A stretch of DNA of 5,107 nucleotides from JBBDWZ01 sp050732575 (GTDB lineage Bacteria; Gemmatimonadota; Gemmatimonadetes; Longimicrobiales; RSA9), in assembly GCA_050732575.1 (NCBI GenBank), contig JBOHRF010000383.1:1-5107 (forward strand), read 5' to 3'. The translations under genes and the position numbers were made by a program. How positions within the stretch are numbered: the stretch's first letter is position 1; every line of letters starts with the position of its first letter. The notes beneath the pieces are model-generated. The model was not told the DNA's origin, searched no databases, and saw nothing but the letters and a program-made list of their open reading frames with translations. Shown here piece by piece: positions 1 to 5,107 of this stretch.

Positions 1-230
1 TTCGCGTGGGCTCGGACGCCGACCTTGCCATCTGGGACCCGAATCGGACGGCAACCATCACCGCGGACGCGGACTTCTCGAAATCCGACTACACCGTATA
101 CGAAGGACAAACGGTCACGGGCTGGCCGGTCATGACCATTCGCCGCGTAGAGATCGTCTACGAAGCTGGCCGCATCCTGGGTCAGGCCGGCAGCGGTCGC
201 TTGATGACCCGCGCACGCTGGCAACGCTGA
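1..230 (+). CDS. hydA: Dihydropyrimidinase / D-hydantoinase, C-terminal end (5'-truncated by window edge)
   Basis: Only the last ~76 codons are present; the reading frame is open from the first complete codon at base 3 and ends in TGA at 228-230. The visible segment has the typical tail of the cyclic amidohydrolase family: the GSDADLAIWDPN motif, then DYTVYEG, GWPVMTIRR, and a glycine/arginine-rich end (GSGRLMTRARWQR). This is the small beta-sandwich part that follows the metal-dependent TIM barrel. Family members open the ring of dihydrouracil, dihydrothymine or hydantoins in the cytoplasm, in reductive pyrimidine breakdown. The metal ligands and carboxylated lysine lie outside the window, so activity cannot be judged. 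Other cyclic amidohydrolases (allantoinase, dihydroorotase) share the GSDADL motif, but the VYEG and GWP elements fit dihydropyrimidinase best. One detail differs from the usual RGEIVYEDG: here it reads RRVEIVYEAG. Confidence 0.85.
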   Translation, partial: RVGSDADLAIWDPNRTATITADADFSKSDYTVYEGQTVTGWPVMTIRRVEIVYEAGRILGQAGSGRLMTRARWQR

Positions 231-286
231 CCAGAATCTGGGGAACAGAGAAAACGACTGAGAAATGTGAAAAATGATCCCGGTTT

Positions 287-301
287 GACTCCAGGGGAGT
301 C
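287..301 (+). terminator. Small perfect hairpin, weak candidate terminator of the hydantoinase gene
   Basis: GACTCC and GGAGTC form a 6-bp perfect stem with a 3-base loop (AGG), 56 bases after the hydantoinase stop codon. Only two T residues follow, then a G run, so a standard intrinsic terminator is not supported. It may be chance. Confidence 0.2.
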
Positions 302-364
302 TTGGGGGATGCGCGCCTTTCATCTTGCTACCGCGAAATTGACCGGCTGGTTGTCACGGACGAC

Positions 365-369
365 GGAGG
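365..369 (+). promoter_or_regulatory. Ribosome binding site deciding the lipoprotein start
   Basis: A perfect GGAGG lies 5 bases before the ATG at 375. It selects this start over the longer in-frame starts at 267 (GTG) and 309 (ATG), and the resulting N-terminus is a well-formed lipoprotein signal peptide. Confidence 0.8.
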
Positions 370-374
370 CAAAT

Positions 375-1055
375 ATGAGGCGCGTTGCGTTGTGTAGAGG
401 GCGAGCAGCCAGCCGCAAAACGGCGCTCACCCTGGTAGTGGTCAGTGTGTTCCTGCCGGGCTGCGATGAGGCGATCCAGGATCCGTACGTTTCACCGCCA
501 CCGCCGCCCACTGCGTACGTGGTATTTGGCACCGTGCGCGACCAGGCCGGGAGCCCTCTTGCCCTGGCCCGGGCGGACATCGTCGAAGGCACGTATGCCG
601 GCGTCACGGCCGAGACCAACGCTCAGGGTCATTTCCGCTTCATCGGGGTCAGCGGTCGCATGAGAATCGTTGCCTGGAAGGAAGGCTACGATTTCCATCA
701 GCAGGTCGTGGATGTGATTGGCGATCAGCCGATCGAGTTCCAGCTGAGCAGGTTCGAATCGGAGGGACTCATCTTTGGTCGGACCATTCGTGCCTTTGTT
801 CGGGCCGGCTCAACGCCCTGCGATCCACAGCGCTGGGATGCGCGCGCACCATGTCGGCCATTCAGGTTCACGCCTCCGTATTCCGGTTTACTGAGCATCA
901 GGATCGACTGGTTGGGGCAGCCCCAGCTGGACGCGACACTGATCGGGCCATCCGGTGTCTACGTGGCGACCTCCGCAGATGCGGGTTCAGAGGCGGTTAC
1001 ATTAGACGCCTTCGTAGAAGTAGGCGTTACGTATGAATTGCGCGTCAATTCCTAA
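375..1055 (+). CDS. Predicted lipoprotein with carboxypeptidase-regulatory-like and possible PPC-like beta domains
   Basis: The protein has 226 residues and no recognised specific function. The start is set by the GGAGG at 365-369. Residues 1-30 are a type II signal peptide: basic n-region, hydrophobic stretch TALTLVVVSVF, lipobox LPGC with the lipidated Cys at 30. Asp follows at +2, which in enterobacteria favours retention in the inner membrane; whether that rule holds here is unknown. A proline linker (PPPPP, residues 41-45) leads to residues ~48-124, which resemble the carboxypeptidase regulatory-like beta-sandwich (GTVRDQAGSPLALARADI, then TNAQGHFRFIGVSG and a KEGY turn). Residues ~163-225 resemble a PPC-type beta-sandwich ending in TYELRVNS. 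Cys149 and Cys160 could form a disulfide outside the cytoplasm. No catalytic motif is visible, so binding or structure is more likely than enzymatic activity. It is convergent with the dipeptidase gene and 144 bases from the hydantoinase gene. Confidence 0.8.
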   Translation: MRRVALCRGRAASRKTALTLVVVSVFLPGCDEAIQDPYVSPPPPPTAYVVFGTVRDQAGSPLALARADIVEGTYAGVTAETNAQGHFRFIGVSGRMRIVAWKEGYDFHQQVVDVIGDQPIEFQLSRFESEGLIFGRTIRAFVRAGSTPCDPQRWDARAPCRPFRFTPPYSGLLSIRIDWLGQPQLDATLIGPSGVYVATSADAGSEAVTLDAFVEVGVTYELRVNS

Positions 1056-1090
1056 CGAGGGAATAGGATGTAGGGGGCGGCTGTGAGGTG

Positions 1091-1159
1091 GTAGGGATTG
1101 TCTCGATCGGCAACTATGCAGGCGGCCCACAAAGTTGCCGGGGCAGCAAGGGTCCCTAC
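1091..1159. terminator. Nested inverted repeat in the convergent gap, candidate bidirectional terminator
   Basis: Outer arms GTAGGGA (1091-1097) and TCCCTAC (1153-1159) and inner arms CGGCAACT (1108-1115) and AGTTGCCG (1133-1140) are perfect complements and nest, giving a long interrupted hairpin with a 17-base loop. It sits between two converging genes, where a shared terminator is expected. There is no T run on either side, so simple intrinsic termination is uncertain. A second GTAGGG at 1070-1075 could pair with the same CCCTAC, giving an alternative fold. Confidence 0.4.
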
Positions 1160-1183
1160 GACCCTATATCCTCTCCCTGATCC

Positions 1184-1217
1184 TGATCCCTCGTCTGTTG
1201 ACGAACCGACTGGATCA
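1184..1217 (-). terminator. Two-stem hairpin just after the dipeptidase stop, weak candidate terminator
   Basis: TGATCC (1184-1189) pairs with GGATCA (1212-1217), enclosing TCGTC (1191-1195) and GACGA (1200-1204) with a 4-base loop. On the minus strand this begins 4 bases past the dipeptidase TAG (1223-1221). No T run follows, so its role as terminator is inferred from position and symmetry only. A tandem CTGATC duplication overlaps its left arm. Confidence 0.3.
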
Positions 1218-1220
1218 AGC

Positions 1221-2549
1221 CTACTCGCTCGCCGTTCTTTGTAGTTGCGCGGCGACGCGTTCTACTTCTCCCATCACGCGCACCAGATTGCCGCTCCAGA
1301 TCTTCGCGATCTGTTGCTCCGTGTAGCCACGACGCACCAGCTCGAGCGTCACGTTGAACGTCTCGGCCGCGCCGTTCCAGCCGTCCACGCCACCGCCGCC
1401 GTCAAAGTCCGAGCTGATGCCGACGTGATCGATGCCGATGAGCTTGACCGCATAGTCGATGTGATCGACCAGATCTTTTACACTCGCGCGCGCGGGCGCG
1501 GGCAACCGGCGGTCGATATCGGCCAATTTTCGATCGTACTCCGCACGCTGTTCGGTCGTGAGCGCCTGGAGCCCGCCACCACCACCACCGCGACCGCCAC
1601 GTCCTCCACCCTGCGCAGGCAGCCCGAACCCCTGGCGTAGCGCGGCCAGCGCCTGCGTCCGCTCGGGCGAAGGCGAGGTGATCTTCAGATAGGAGCTGAA
1701 TGCAACCACCTGAACCACGCCGCCGTTGGCCTTGAGCGCGCGCAACTGCTCGTCGTCCAGGTTGCGGCTATGGTCGGCCAGCGCACGGATCGCTGAATGA
1801 GAGGCCATTACGGGCGCGCGCGAGAGCTGCATGGTCTGGAGATTCGCCTGCTTGGACGGATGCGAGATGTCCATCACGATGCCCCAACGATTCGCTTCCG
1901 CGACTGCCTGACGACCGAGGGGTGACAGTCCGTTCCACTTGTAGCCGTCGCGTTCGCCCGTGTTCGAATCCGCGAGCTGGCTGTGACCGTTGTGGGCCAG
2001 TGACAGGTAGCGCACACCCATATCCGCGAACTTCTTCACATTCGTAATATCCTCGCCGATAGCGTAACCGTTCTCCATGCCCATGAGCGCGACCTTCTTG
2101 CGCTCACCCGATATGCGTCGCACATCCGCGGCTGTAGTCGCCAGCGCAATGCGTTGGGGAGCCAGCTCTGCTGTCAGGCGCTTCACAGCCTCGACCTTGG
2201 CAATCGCGGTTGCGTGCGCGCGGCCGTAGCCCTCGGCCGTGAAGTCGTCCTGTTGACCCTGGTAGATGGAAAACCATATCGCATCCAGACCGCCCTGCTC
2301 CGCCTTGGGCAGATCGACCTGCGTGTTCACGCCCGTCACGTAGTTCTGCTGCCCCGGTTGGAAATTGTTTGGACTGATATCCACGTGCGTGTCCATGGTG
2401 ACGACGCGCTCGTGGATGCCGCGCGCGCGGGCTGTCAGGTCACTCTCGTTGCCCGACTGCTGCGTCGATGCGCAGGCCGCGACCAGCGCGCTGCCCAATA
2501 CGATCGTCCGTCTTACCACAATCGGCCGTCTACGAGTGTGAGATCGCAT
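1221..2549 (-). CDS. M19 family membrane dipeptidase, lipoprotein type
   Basis: The protein has 442 residues and is a zinc dipeptidase of the renal-dipeptidase (M19) family, which hydrolyses dipeptides and in some members D-amino-acid-containing ones. Residues 1-26 are a lipoprotein signal peptide with lipobox LVAAC (Cys26), so it should be anchored to a membrane outside the cytoplasm. The family's metal site is visible in order: DTHVD (His55, Asp57), bridging Glu159 in MENGYAIG, His230 in MDISHPS, His251 in MASHSAIRAL. Arg262 (DHSRNLDDE) and Asp381 (SSDFDG) match the substrate-binding arginine and active-site aspartate. All key residues are kept, so it is probably active. Start: ATG at 2549 with a strong GGGGAGG 4 bases upstream; a TTG further up (2606) would add 19 residues before the signal peptide and is rejected. 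Odd: a glycine-rich stretch at residues 314-326. It lies 75 bases downstream of the ABC permease on the same strand; substrate unknown. Confidence 0.93.
   Translation of the reverse strand: MRSHTRRRPIVVRRTIVLGSALVAACASTQQSGNESDLTARARGIHERVVTMDTHVDISPNNFQPGQQNYVTGVNTQVDLPKAEQGGLDAIWFSIYQGQQDDFTAEGYGRAHATAIAKVEAVKRLTAELAPQRIALATTAADVRRISGERKKVALMGMENGYAIGEDITNVKKFADMGVRYLSLAHNGHSQLADSNTGERDGYKWNGLSPLGRQAVAEANRWGIVMDISHPSKQANLQTMQLSRAPVMASHSAIRALADHSRNLDDEQLRALKANGGVVQVVAFSSYLKITSPSPERTQALAALRQGFGLPAQGGGRGGRGGGGGGLQALTTEQRAEYDRKLADIDRRLPAPARASVKDLVDHIDYAVKLIGIDHVGISSDFDGGGGVDGWNGAAETFNVTLELVRRGYTEQQIAKIWSGNLVRVMGEVERVAAQLQRTASE
1572..1610 (-). repeat. Glycine-codon simple repeat inside the dipeptidase gene
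   Basis: This stretch encodes residues 314-326 of the dipeptidase, eleven glycines broken by two arginines. It contains a (CCA)-type triplet run on the + strand at 1576-1589. It falls in a variable stretch between the segment after the second zinc histidine and the GIDHVGISSDFDG block, so it is probably a surface loop. Triplet slippage would change loop length without breaking the frame. Confidence 0.7.
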
Positions 2550-2624
2550 AGCGCCTCCCCTGGATGTCCGTGGAGCGAACGTAGTCGCGCCGCCAGCGGT
2601 AGGCAACGGACCGCCGGTCGATGG
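2550..2624 (-). promoter_or_regulatory. Spacer between permease and dipeptidase genes, with the dipeptidase ribosome binding site
   Basis: This 75-base gap holds the strong GGGGAGG (2554-2560), 4 bases before the dipeptidase ATG. Only very short GC-rich inverted repeats were seen (for example GACC/GGTC around 2612-2622), and no T run, so there is no clear terminator. Read-through from the transporter genes is plausible, though a separate promoter cannot be excluded. Confidence 0.55.
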
Positions 2625-4139
2625 TCAGCCAGCCACGCGCGGCCGCGCCAGGAACGACAGCGCTCCTACGCCCAGGCTCAAGGTCAGCATGATCATGCCC
2701 GCGGTACTGGAATTCGAAAGGAGAAGCGCGGCCGCGCCCGCGCCCAGTCCGCCCACCAGCATGGCGAAGAACGTTTGCCAGGTGGTTTTCGCGGGTCGGT
2801 TGCGCGCGCGATCTTCTGCCGATTGGTGGGGTGTGGTGCAAGCGCCCAACCAGCTCAGCGCCGCTATGAGCCAGGTGGCGCTCAGGCCAGTGATCGCGCC
2901 AACCAGCGGGGCACCCAGCGCGGCCACAATGGCGGCCAGGATCCAGGCGATCACACCGGGAACGACCGCAGCAGCCGCAACCCGGGCCATGATGGCCTGG
3001 CGAGGCTCGAGCGGGCTGGCCGCAACCAGCTCTGCAGCTTCGTCGTTGGCCGTCATCAGTCCGGCCAGCAATACCGCCATCATGGCCGGACCCACAAAGG
3101 CGAACGATGCAAATCCGGTGGTGGTGCGATAGAGGAATGCACCAGCCATGGCGGGCAACAACACAATGATCTGCGTGAAACAGCGCACGACCAGCAACGG
3201 ATCGCGCCGCACCAGGCGGAGTTCCTTCAAGGTTAGCGTGCGCCAGTGTGCATGCTGAAAGCTTCCGCGCCAGACGCGGCGTTCAGTACCGGGCGCAGTG
3301 CGCGCGCGGCGTTCGCCGCCCAGATCACTGGCCGCTGCCTGCGCGCCGGACACGAAAATGGCCTCCAGCCGGCGCACGGCCCACCAGGCGACGAGTGCGG
3401 TAACCGCAGCGAGCGCGAGCAAGCCGAGCGCCCGACCGCGAGCGGCGTCCGCAACCAGCGACAAGGGCGGAAACGCGAACCATTCGAATATGCGCTTGCC
3501 GGCCGCCTCGATGGAGCCTGTGCGCGTGGCGCGGGCCGTGAGGCTGGGCGAATTGATGAGGAAGATGGCGACCAATCCTATCAGCAGGCTGATCAGTTGC
3601 ACGACCGTGCGCGTGCGGCGCGCGCCCATACGCCCCACACAAACGATGGTCGACCACAACGCGGCCGGCGCCAGCAGTGTTACGCCCCAGACCCAGACCA
3701 GCCAACCCCATAGCCAGGCAGGGCCGAACAGAATGAAGGCCGTATTCAGCAGGGGTATGGCAATGAATGCACTCGACAACAGCGTGGTCAAAAGGATGTC
3801 ACTCAGTCGCGTGACGACCACCACGCGCGCGGGAACGGGGCTGGACAGTAGCAGCGGCAAATCGCCGCGATTGTACAGCGCTTCCAGGCTGCGTTGCAAT
3901 CCGGCGGCAAACACGAACAAACTGACGCACAGGCACGCGACTTCGGCACCACCAGGCACGGGCGAACCAGCGGCGATGGCACTGATCACGGAGAACGCTG
4001 GAATGTGCAGAAATGCCAGGATGGTCAGCTGCAGAAGCACGACACCGACCACGCTCCATCCTTTCCGCTGCCAGTTACGGAAATAGAGGCGCAGGTCGTT
4101 GACCATAATGCGACGCGCGAGCGCGGCATCGCCGATCAT
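2625..4139 (-). CDS. ABC exporter permease, double-length ABC-2/EcsA-like membrane protein
   Basis: The protein has 504 residues and is the membrane partner of the ATPase encoded just before it. About 12 hydrophobic segments are visible, roughly at residues 28-46, 64-80, 113-137, 141-165, 179-196, 237-254, 321-337, 343-362, 387-408, 411-432, 456-474 and 479-497, with a long polar loop at 255-305. The two halves look alike: each opens with a basic elbow (NDLRLYFRNWQ near 14; KELRLVRRDP near 305) and each has an acidic/leucine SP motif after its second membrane segment (GDLPLLLSSPVP at 92; EAAELVAASPLEP at 367). This fits putative ABC exporter permeases in which two ABC-2-type units are fused. 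Start: ATG at 4139 shares ATGA with the ATPase stop, implying translational coupling. A second ATG at 4106 (residue 12) is possible. An upstream in-frame open stretch to 4577 is a shadow of the ATPase gene. Substrate unknown. Confidence 0.88.
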   Translation of the reverse strand: MIGDAALARRIMVNDLRLYFRNWQRKGWSVVGVVLLQLTILAFLHIPAFSVISAIAAGSPVPGGAEVACLCVSLFVFAAGLQRSLEALYNRGDLPLLLSSPVPARVVVVTRLSDILLTTLLSSAFIAIPLLNTAFILFGPAWLWGWLVWVWGVTLLAPAALWSTIVCVGRMGARRTRTVVQLISLLIGLVAIFLINSPSLTARATRTGSIEAAGKRIFEWFAFPPLSLVADAARGRALGLLALAAVTALVAWWAVRRLEAIFVSGAQAAASDLGGERRARTAPGTERRVWRGSFQHAHWRTLTLKELRLVRRDPLLVVRCFTQIIVLLPAMAGAFLYRTTTGFASFAFVGPAMMAVLLAGLMTANDEAAELVAASPLEPRQAIMARVAAAAVVPGVIAWILAAIVAALGAPLVGAITGLSATWLIAALSWLGACTTPHQSAEDRARNRPAKTTWQTFFAMLVGGLGAGAAALLLSNSSTAGMIMLTLSLGVGALSFLARPRVAG

Positions 4140-4951
4140 GCGTTGCCCATGCCCTCGGTCGTGCCCACCAGGTGCAGGAACACTTCTTCCAGCGTGGCGC
4201 CCGGTTTGCTGGCTTGCGTGCGCAAATCGTCCAGTGTGCCCTCGGCCAGCAATCGGCCGTGCTGAATGATGCCGATGCGTTGGGCCAGGCGTTCCGCAAC
4301 TTCCAGGATGTGCGTGGTCAGCAACACGGTTCCGCCCGCCGCCACGAACTCGAGCAACATGTCTTTGACCAGCCGCGCAGCGGACGCGTCCAACCCGGTG
4401 AGCGGCTCGTCCAGCATGAGCAGCGTGGGCGCGTGAATCAAGGCAGCAGCCAGTGCAACTTTCTGCTTCATGCCGCGCGAATAGCCTTCCATGCGATCGC
4501 GCAGCCGATCGGCCAAGCCCAGCTTGTTCAGAAGGCTCTCCGCACGCGCGCGTGCATCGGCCGGCGGCACGCGCCACAGCGCCGCCACGAATTCCAGGAA
4601 CTCAATGGGCGTGAGCTTGCCATACAACGAGGGCTCGTCCGGAACATACGCCAACGACTGTTTGGCCGGCCCGGGATTCTGGTGCACATCGATGCCGGTA
4701 ATGAAGGCGTGGCCCGAATCGGGTTTGAGCAATCCGGCAAGCATGCGCAAAGAAGTCGTTTTGCCCGCTCCATTGGGCCCGAGGAACGCGTAAAGCGTGC
4801 GGGCCGGCACGCGGAGCGAAAGTCCATCGACGGCTACCACGCCGCCAAAACTCTTGCGCAACGCCTGCAGCTCACAGGCGGGTGTGGACGCCGGATCCGC
4901 GGGCAGCGGATCCGTAGGCTTGGTCAACTGCCTATCAAGTTCAGTATGCAT
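4136..4951 (-). CDS. ABC transporter ATP-binding protein (exporter type)
   Basis: The protein has 271 residues and is a cytoplasmic nucleotide-binding subunit that powers the permease encoded next to it. Motifs in order: Walker A GPNGAGKTT (58-66), a Q-loop position read as VPDEP with Asp105 where Gln is usual, signature YSRGMKQK (157-164) in place of LSGGQ, Walker B LLMLDEP (177-183) with catalytic Glu182, D-loop GLDAS (186-190), and switch His214 (TTHILE). The C-terminal GATLEEVFLHLVG resembles ABC-2-type exporter ATPases. The first ~25 residues are a polar, proline-rich leader before the ABC domain. Start: ATG at 4951 is the first in-frame ATG, but no Shine-Dalgarno sequence is visible upstream, so a leaderless message or a slightly different start remains possible. 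The stop overlaps the permease start by four bases. No third subunit (periplasmic adaptor or binding protein) is seen. Confidence 0.93.
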   Translation of the reverse strand: MHTELDRQLTKPTDPLPADPASTPACELQALRKSFGGVVAVDGLSLRVPARTLYAFLGPNGAGKTTSLRMLAGLLKPDSGHAFITGIDVHQNPGPAKQSLAYVPDEPSLYGKLTPIEFLEFVAALWRVPPADARARAESLLNKLGLADRLRDRMEGYSRGMKQKVALAAALIHAPTLLMLDEPLTGLDASAARLVKDMLLEFVAAGGTVLLTTHILEVAERLAQRIGIIQHGRLLAEGTLDDLRTQASKPGATLEEVFLHLVGTTEGMGNA

Positions 4952-4986
4952 CGCAAGCGTTTGTTTGGTACGTGAATCCAGTTAGT
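4952..4986 (-). promoter_or_regulatory. Short leader upstream of the ATPase gene
   Basis: These 35 bases separate the ATPase ATG from the 14-base repeat array. No GGAGG-like site is present, and I could not identify a credible -35/-10 pair: TTGCAC at the array edge has only TCACGT at 17 bases. The promoter must lie here, inside the array, or beyond the window. Confidence 0.35.
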
Positions 4987-5107
4987 CGGAACGTGCAAAC
5001 TTGGGGACGGCAACTTCGGAACTGTAACATCGGGACTGCAACTGCGGAACTGCAACTGCGGAACTGCAACTTCGGGACTTCAAATGCGGAACTATGTACT
5101 GCGGAAC
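4987..5107. repeat. Degenerate 14-base tandem repeat array, open at the window edge
   Basis: Eight units plus the start of a ninth follow the consensus CGGAACTGCAACTT (last two bases TT or TG). Units: 4987-5002 (16 bases), 5003-5016, 5017-5030, 5031-5044, 5045-5058, 5059-5072, 5073-5086, 5087-5101 (15 bases), and 5102-5107 truncated. Units 4-6 are nearly identical and the outer ones are more diverged. Position 4 of the unit alternates between G and A (CGGGAC / CGGAAC). Each unit carries two AACT cores spaced 6 and 8 bases apart. The period is not a multiple of three and the consensus has no stop in any frame, so open frames across it mean nothing. It lies immediately upstream of the ABC transporter genes. 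Confidence 0.9.

Larger units (their letters stand above)
231..374. other. Intergenic gap between hydantoinase and lipoprotein genes
   Basis: No gene is seen here. An in-frame upstream extension of the next ORF exists (GTG at 267, ATG at 309), but it lacks a good ribosome binding site and would place about 36 or 22 extra residues ahead of a normal signal peptide, so I treat it as non-coding. The only structure noticed is a short perfect hairpin at 287-301. No convincing -35/-10 pair was found: TTGACT at 285-290 has no acceptable -10 at 16-18 bases. Confidence 0.5.

Noticed and set aside
285..313. Promoter built on TTGACT at 285-290
   Set aside because: No acceptable -10 box occurs at 16-18 bases; the spot also overlaps a small hairpin.
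267..374. Longer start for the small lipoprotein (GTG 267 or ATG 309)
   Set aside because: The GGAGG at 365-369 and the lipoprotein signal peptide beginning at 375 make the short form far more likely.
2550..2606. Longer start for the dipeptidase (TTG at 2606)
   Set aside because: It would bury the signal peptide 19 residues in, and the GGGGAGG sits exactly before the ATG at 2549.
2154..3236. Long + strand open frame (360 codons) antisense to dipeptidase and permease
   Set aside because: It spans two well-supported minus-strand genes, has shadow-like composition (Arg/Gln/His/Gly) and no domain.
3298..4086. + strand open frame (262 codons) antisense to the permease
   Set aside because: It shows no signal peptide, motif or ribosome binding site, and the minus strand has clear membrane-protein coding.
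4140..4577. In-frame N-terminal extension of the permease by ~146 residues
   Set aside because: It lies wholly inside the ATPase gene in another frame and has an Arg/His/Ala/Gly-rich composition typical of GC-rich shadow frames. The ATGA overlap at 4136-4139 gives the natural start.
4172..4975. Long + strand open frame (267 codons) antisense to the ATPase
   Set aside because: The opposite strand encodes all the ABC motifs; the open frame is a by-product of high GC.
4987..5107. CRISPR array or coding repeat protein
   Set aside because: The units are contiguous 14-mers without unique spacers, and the unit length is not a multiple of three. Open frames across it follow automatically from a stop-free consensus.

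Overview
The window looks like chromosomal DNA from a GC-rich Gram-negative bacterium. Two predicted secreted proteins carry lipoprotein signal peptides, ribosome binding sites are of the GGAGG type, and the coding density and codon use are those of a high-GC genome. A proteobacterium is the most natural guess. The sequence does not fix the lineage, and I see no phage, transposon, tRNA or CRISPR signal.

Layout. On the + strand, the left edge holds the last ~75 codons of a dihydropyrimidinase/D-hydantoinase (to 230). After a 144-base gap comes a small predicted lipoprotein gene (375-1055) with a carboxypeptidase-regulatory-like beta domain and a possible PPC-like C-terminal beta domain. It converges on a block of three minus-strand genes. 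Read in the direction of transcription, these are an ABC transporter ATPase (4951-4136), its two-halved membrane permease (4139-2625, overlapping the ATPase by an ATGA), and, 75 bases further on, a lipoprotein-type M19 membrane dipeptidase (2549-1221). The 165-base convergent gap (1056-1220) contains nested inverted repeats that could stop transcription from either side. Upstream of the ATPase, 4987-5107 is a degenerate tandem array of a 14-base unit that runs off the right edge.

How they may work together. ATPase and permease clearly form one ABC exporter of the ABC-2/EcsA-like kind, with unknown substrate. The dipeptidase is probably co-transcribed or at least co-oriented and would act on dipeptide-like substrates on the far side of the inner membrane. 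A functional tie between export and dipeptide cleavage is only an inference from position. Dihydropyrimidinase and the small lipoprotein show no evident link to the transporter.

Most of the window is ordinary. The least explained parts are the 14-base repeat array in the presumed control region of the transporter genes, the unassigned lipoprotein, and the structured convergent gap. I found no convincing new multi-gene system.
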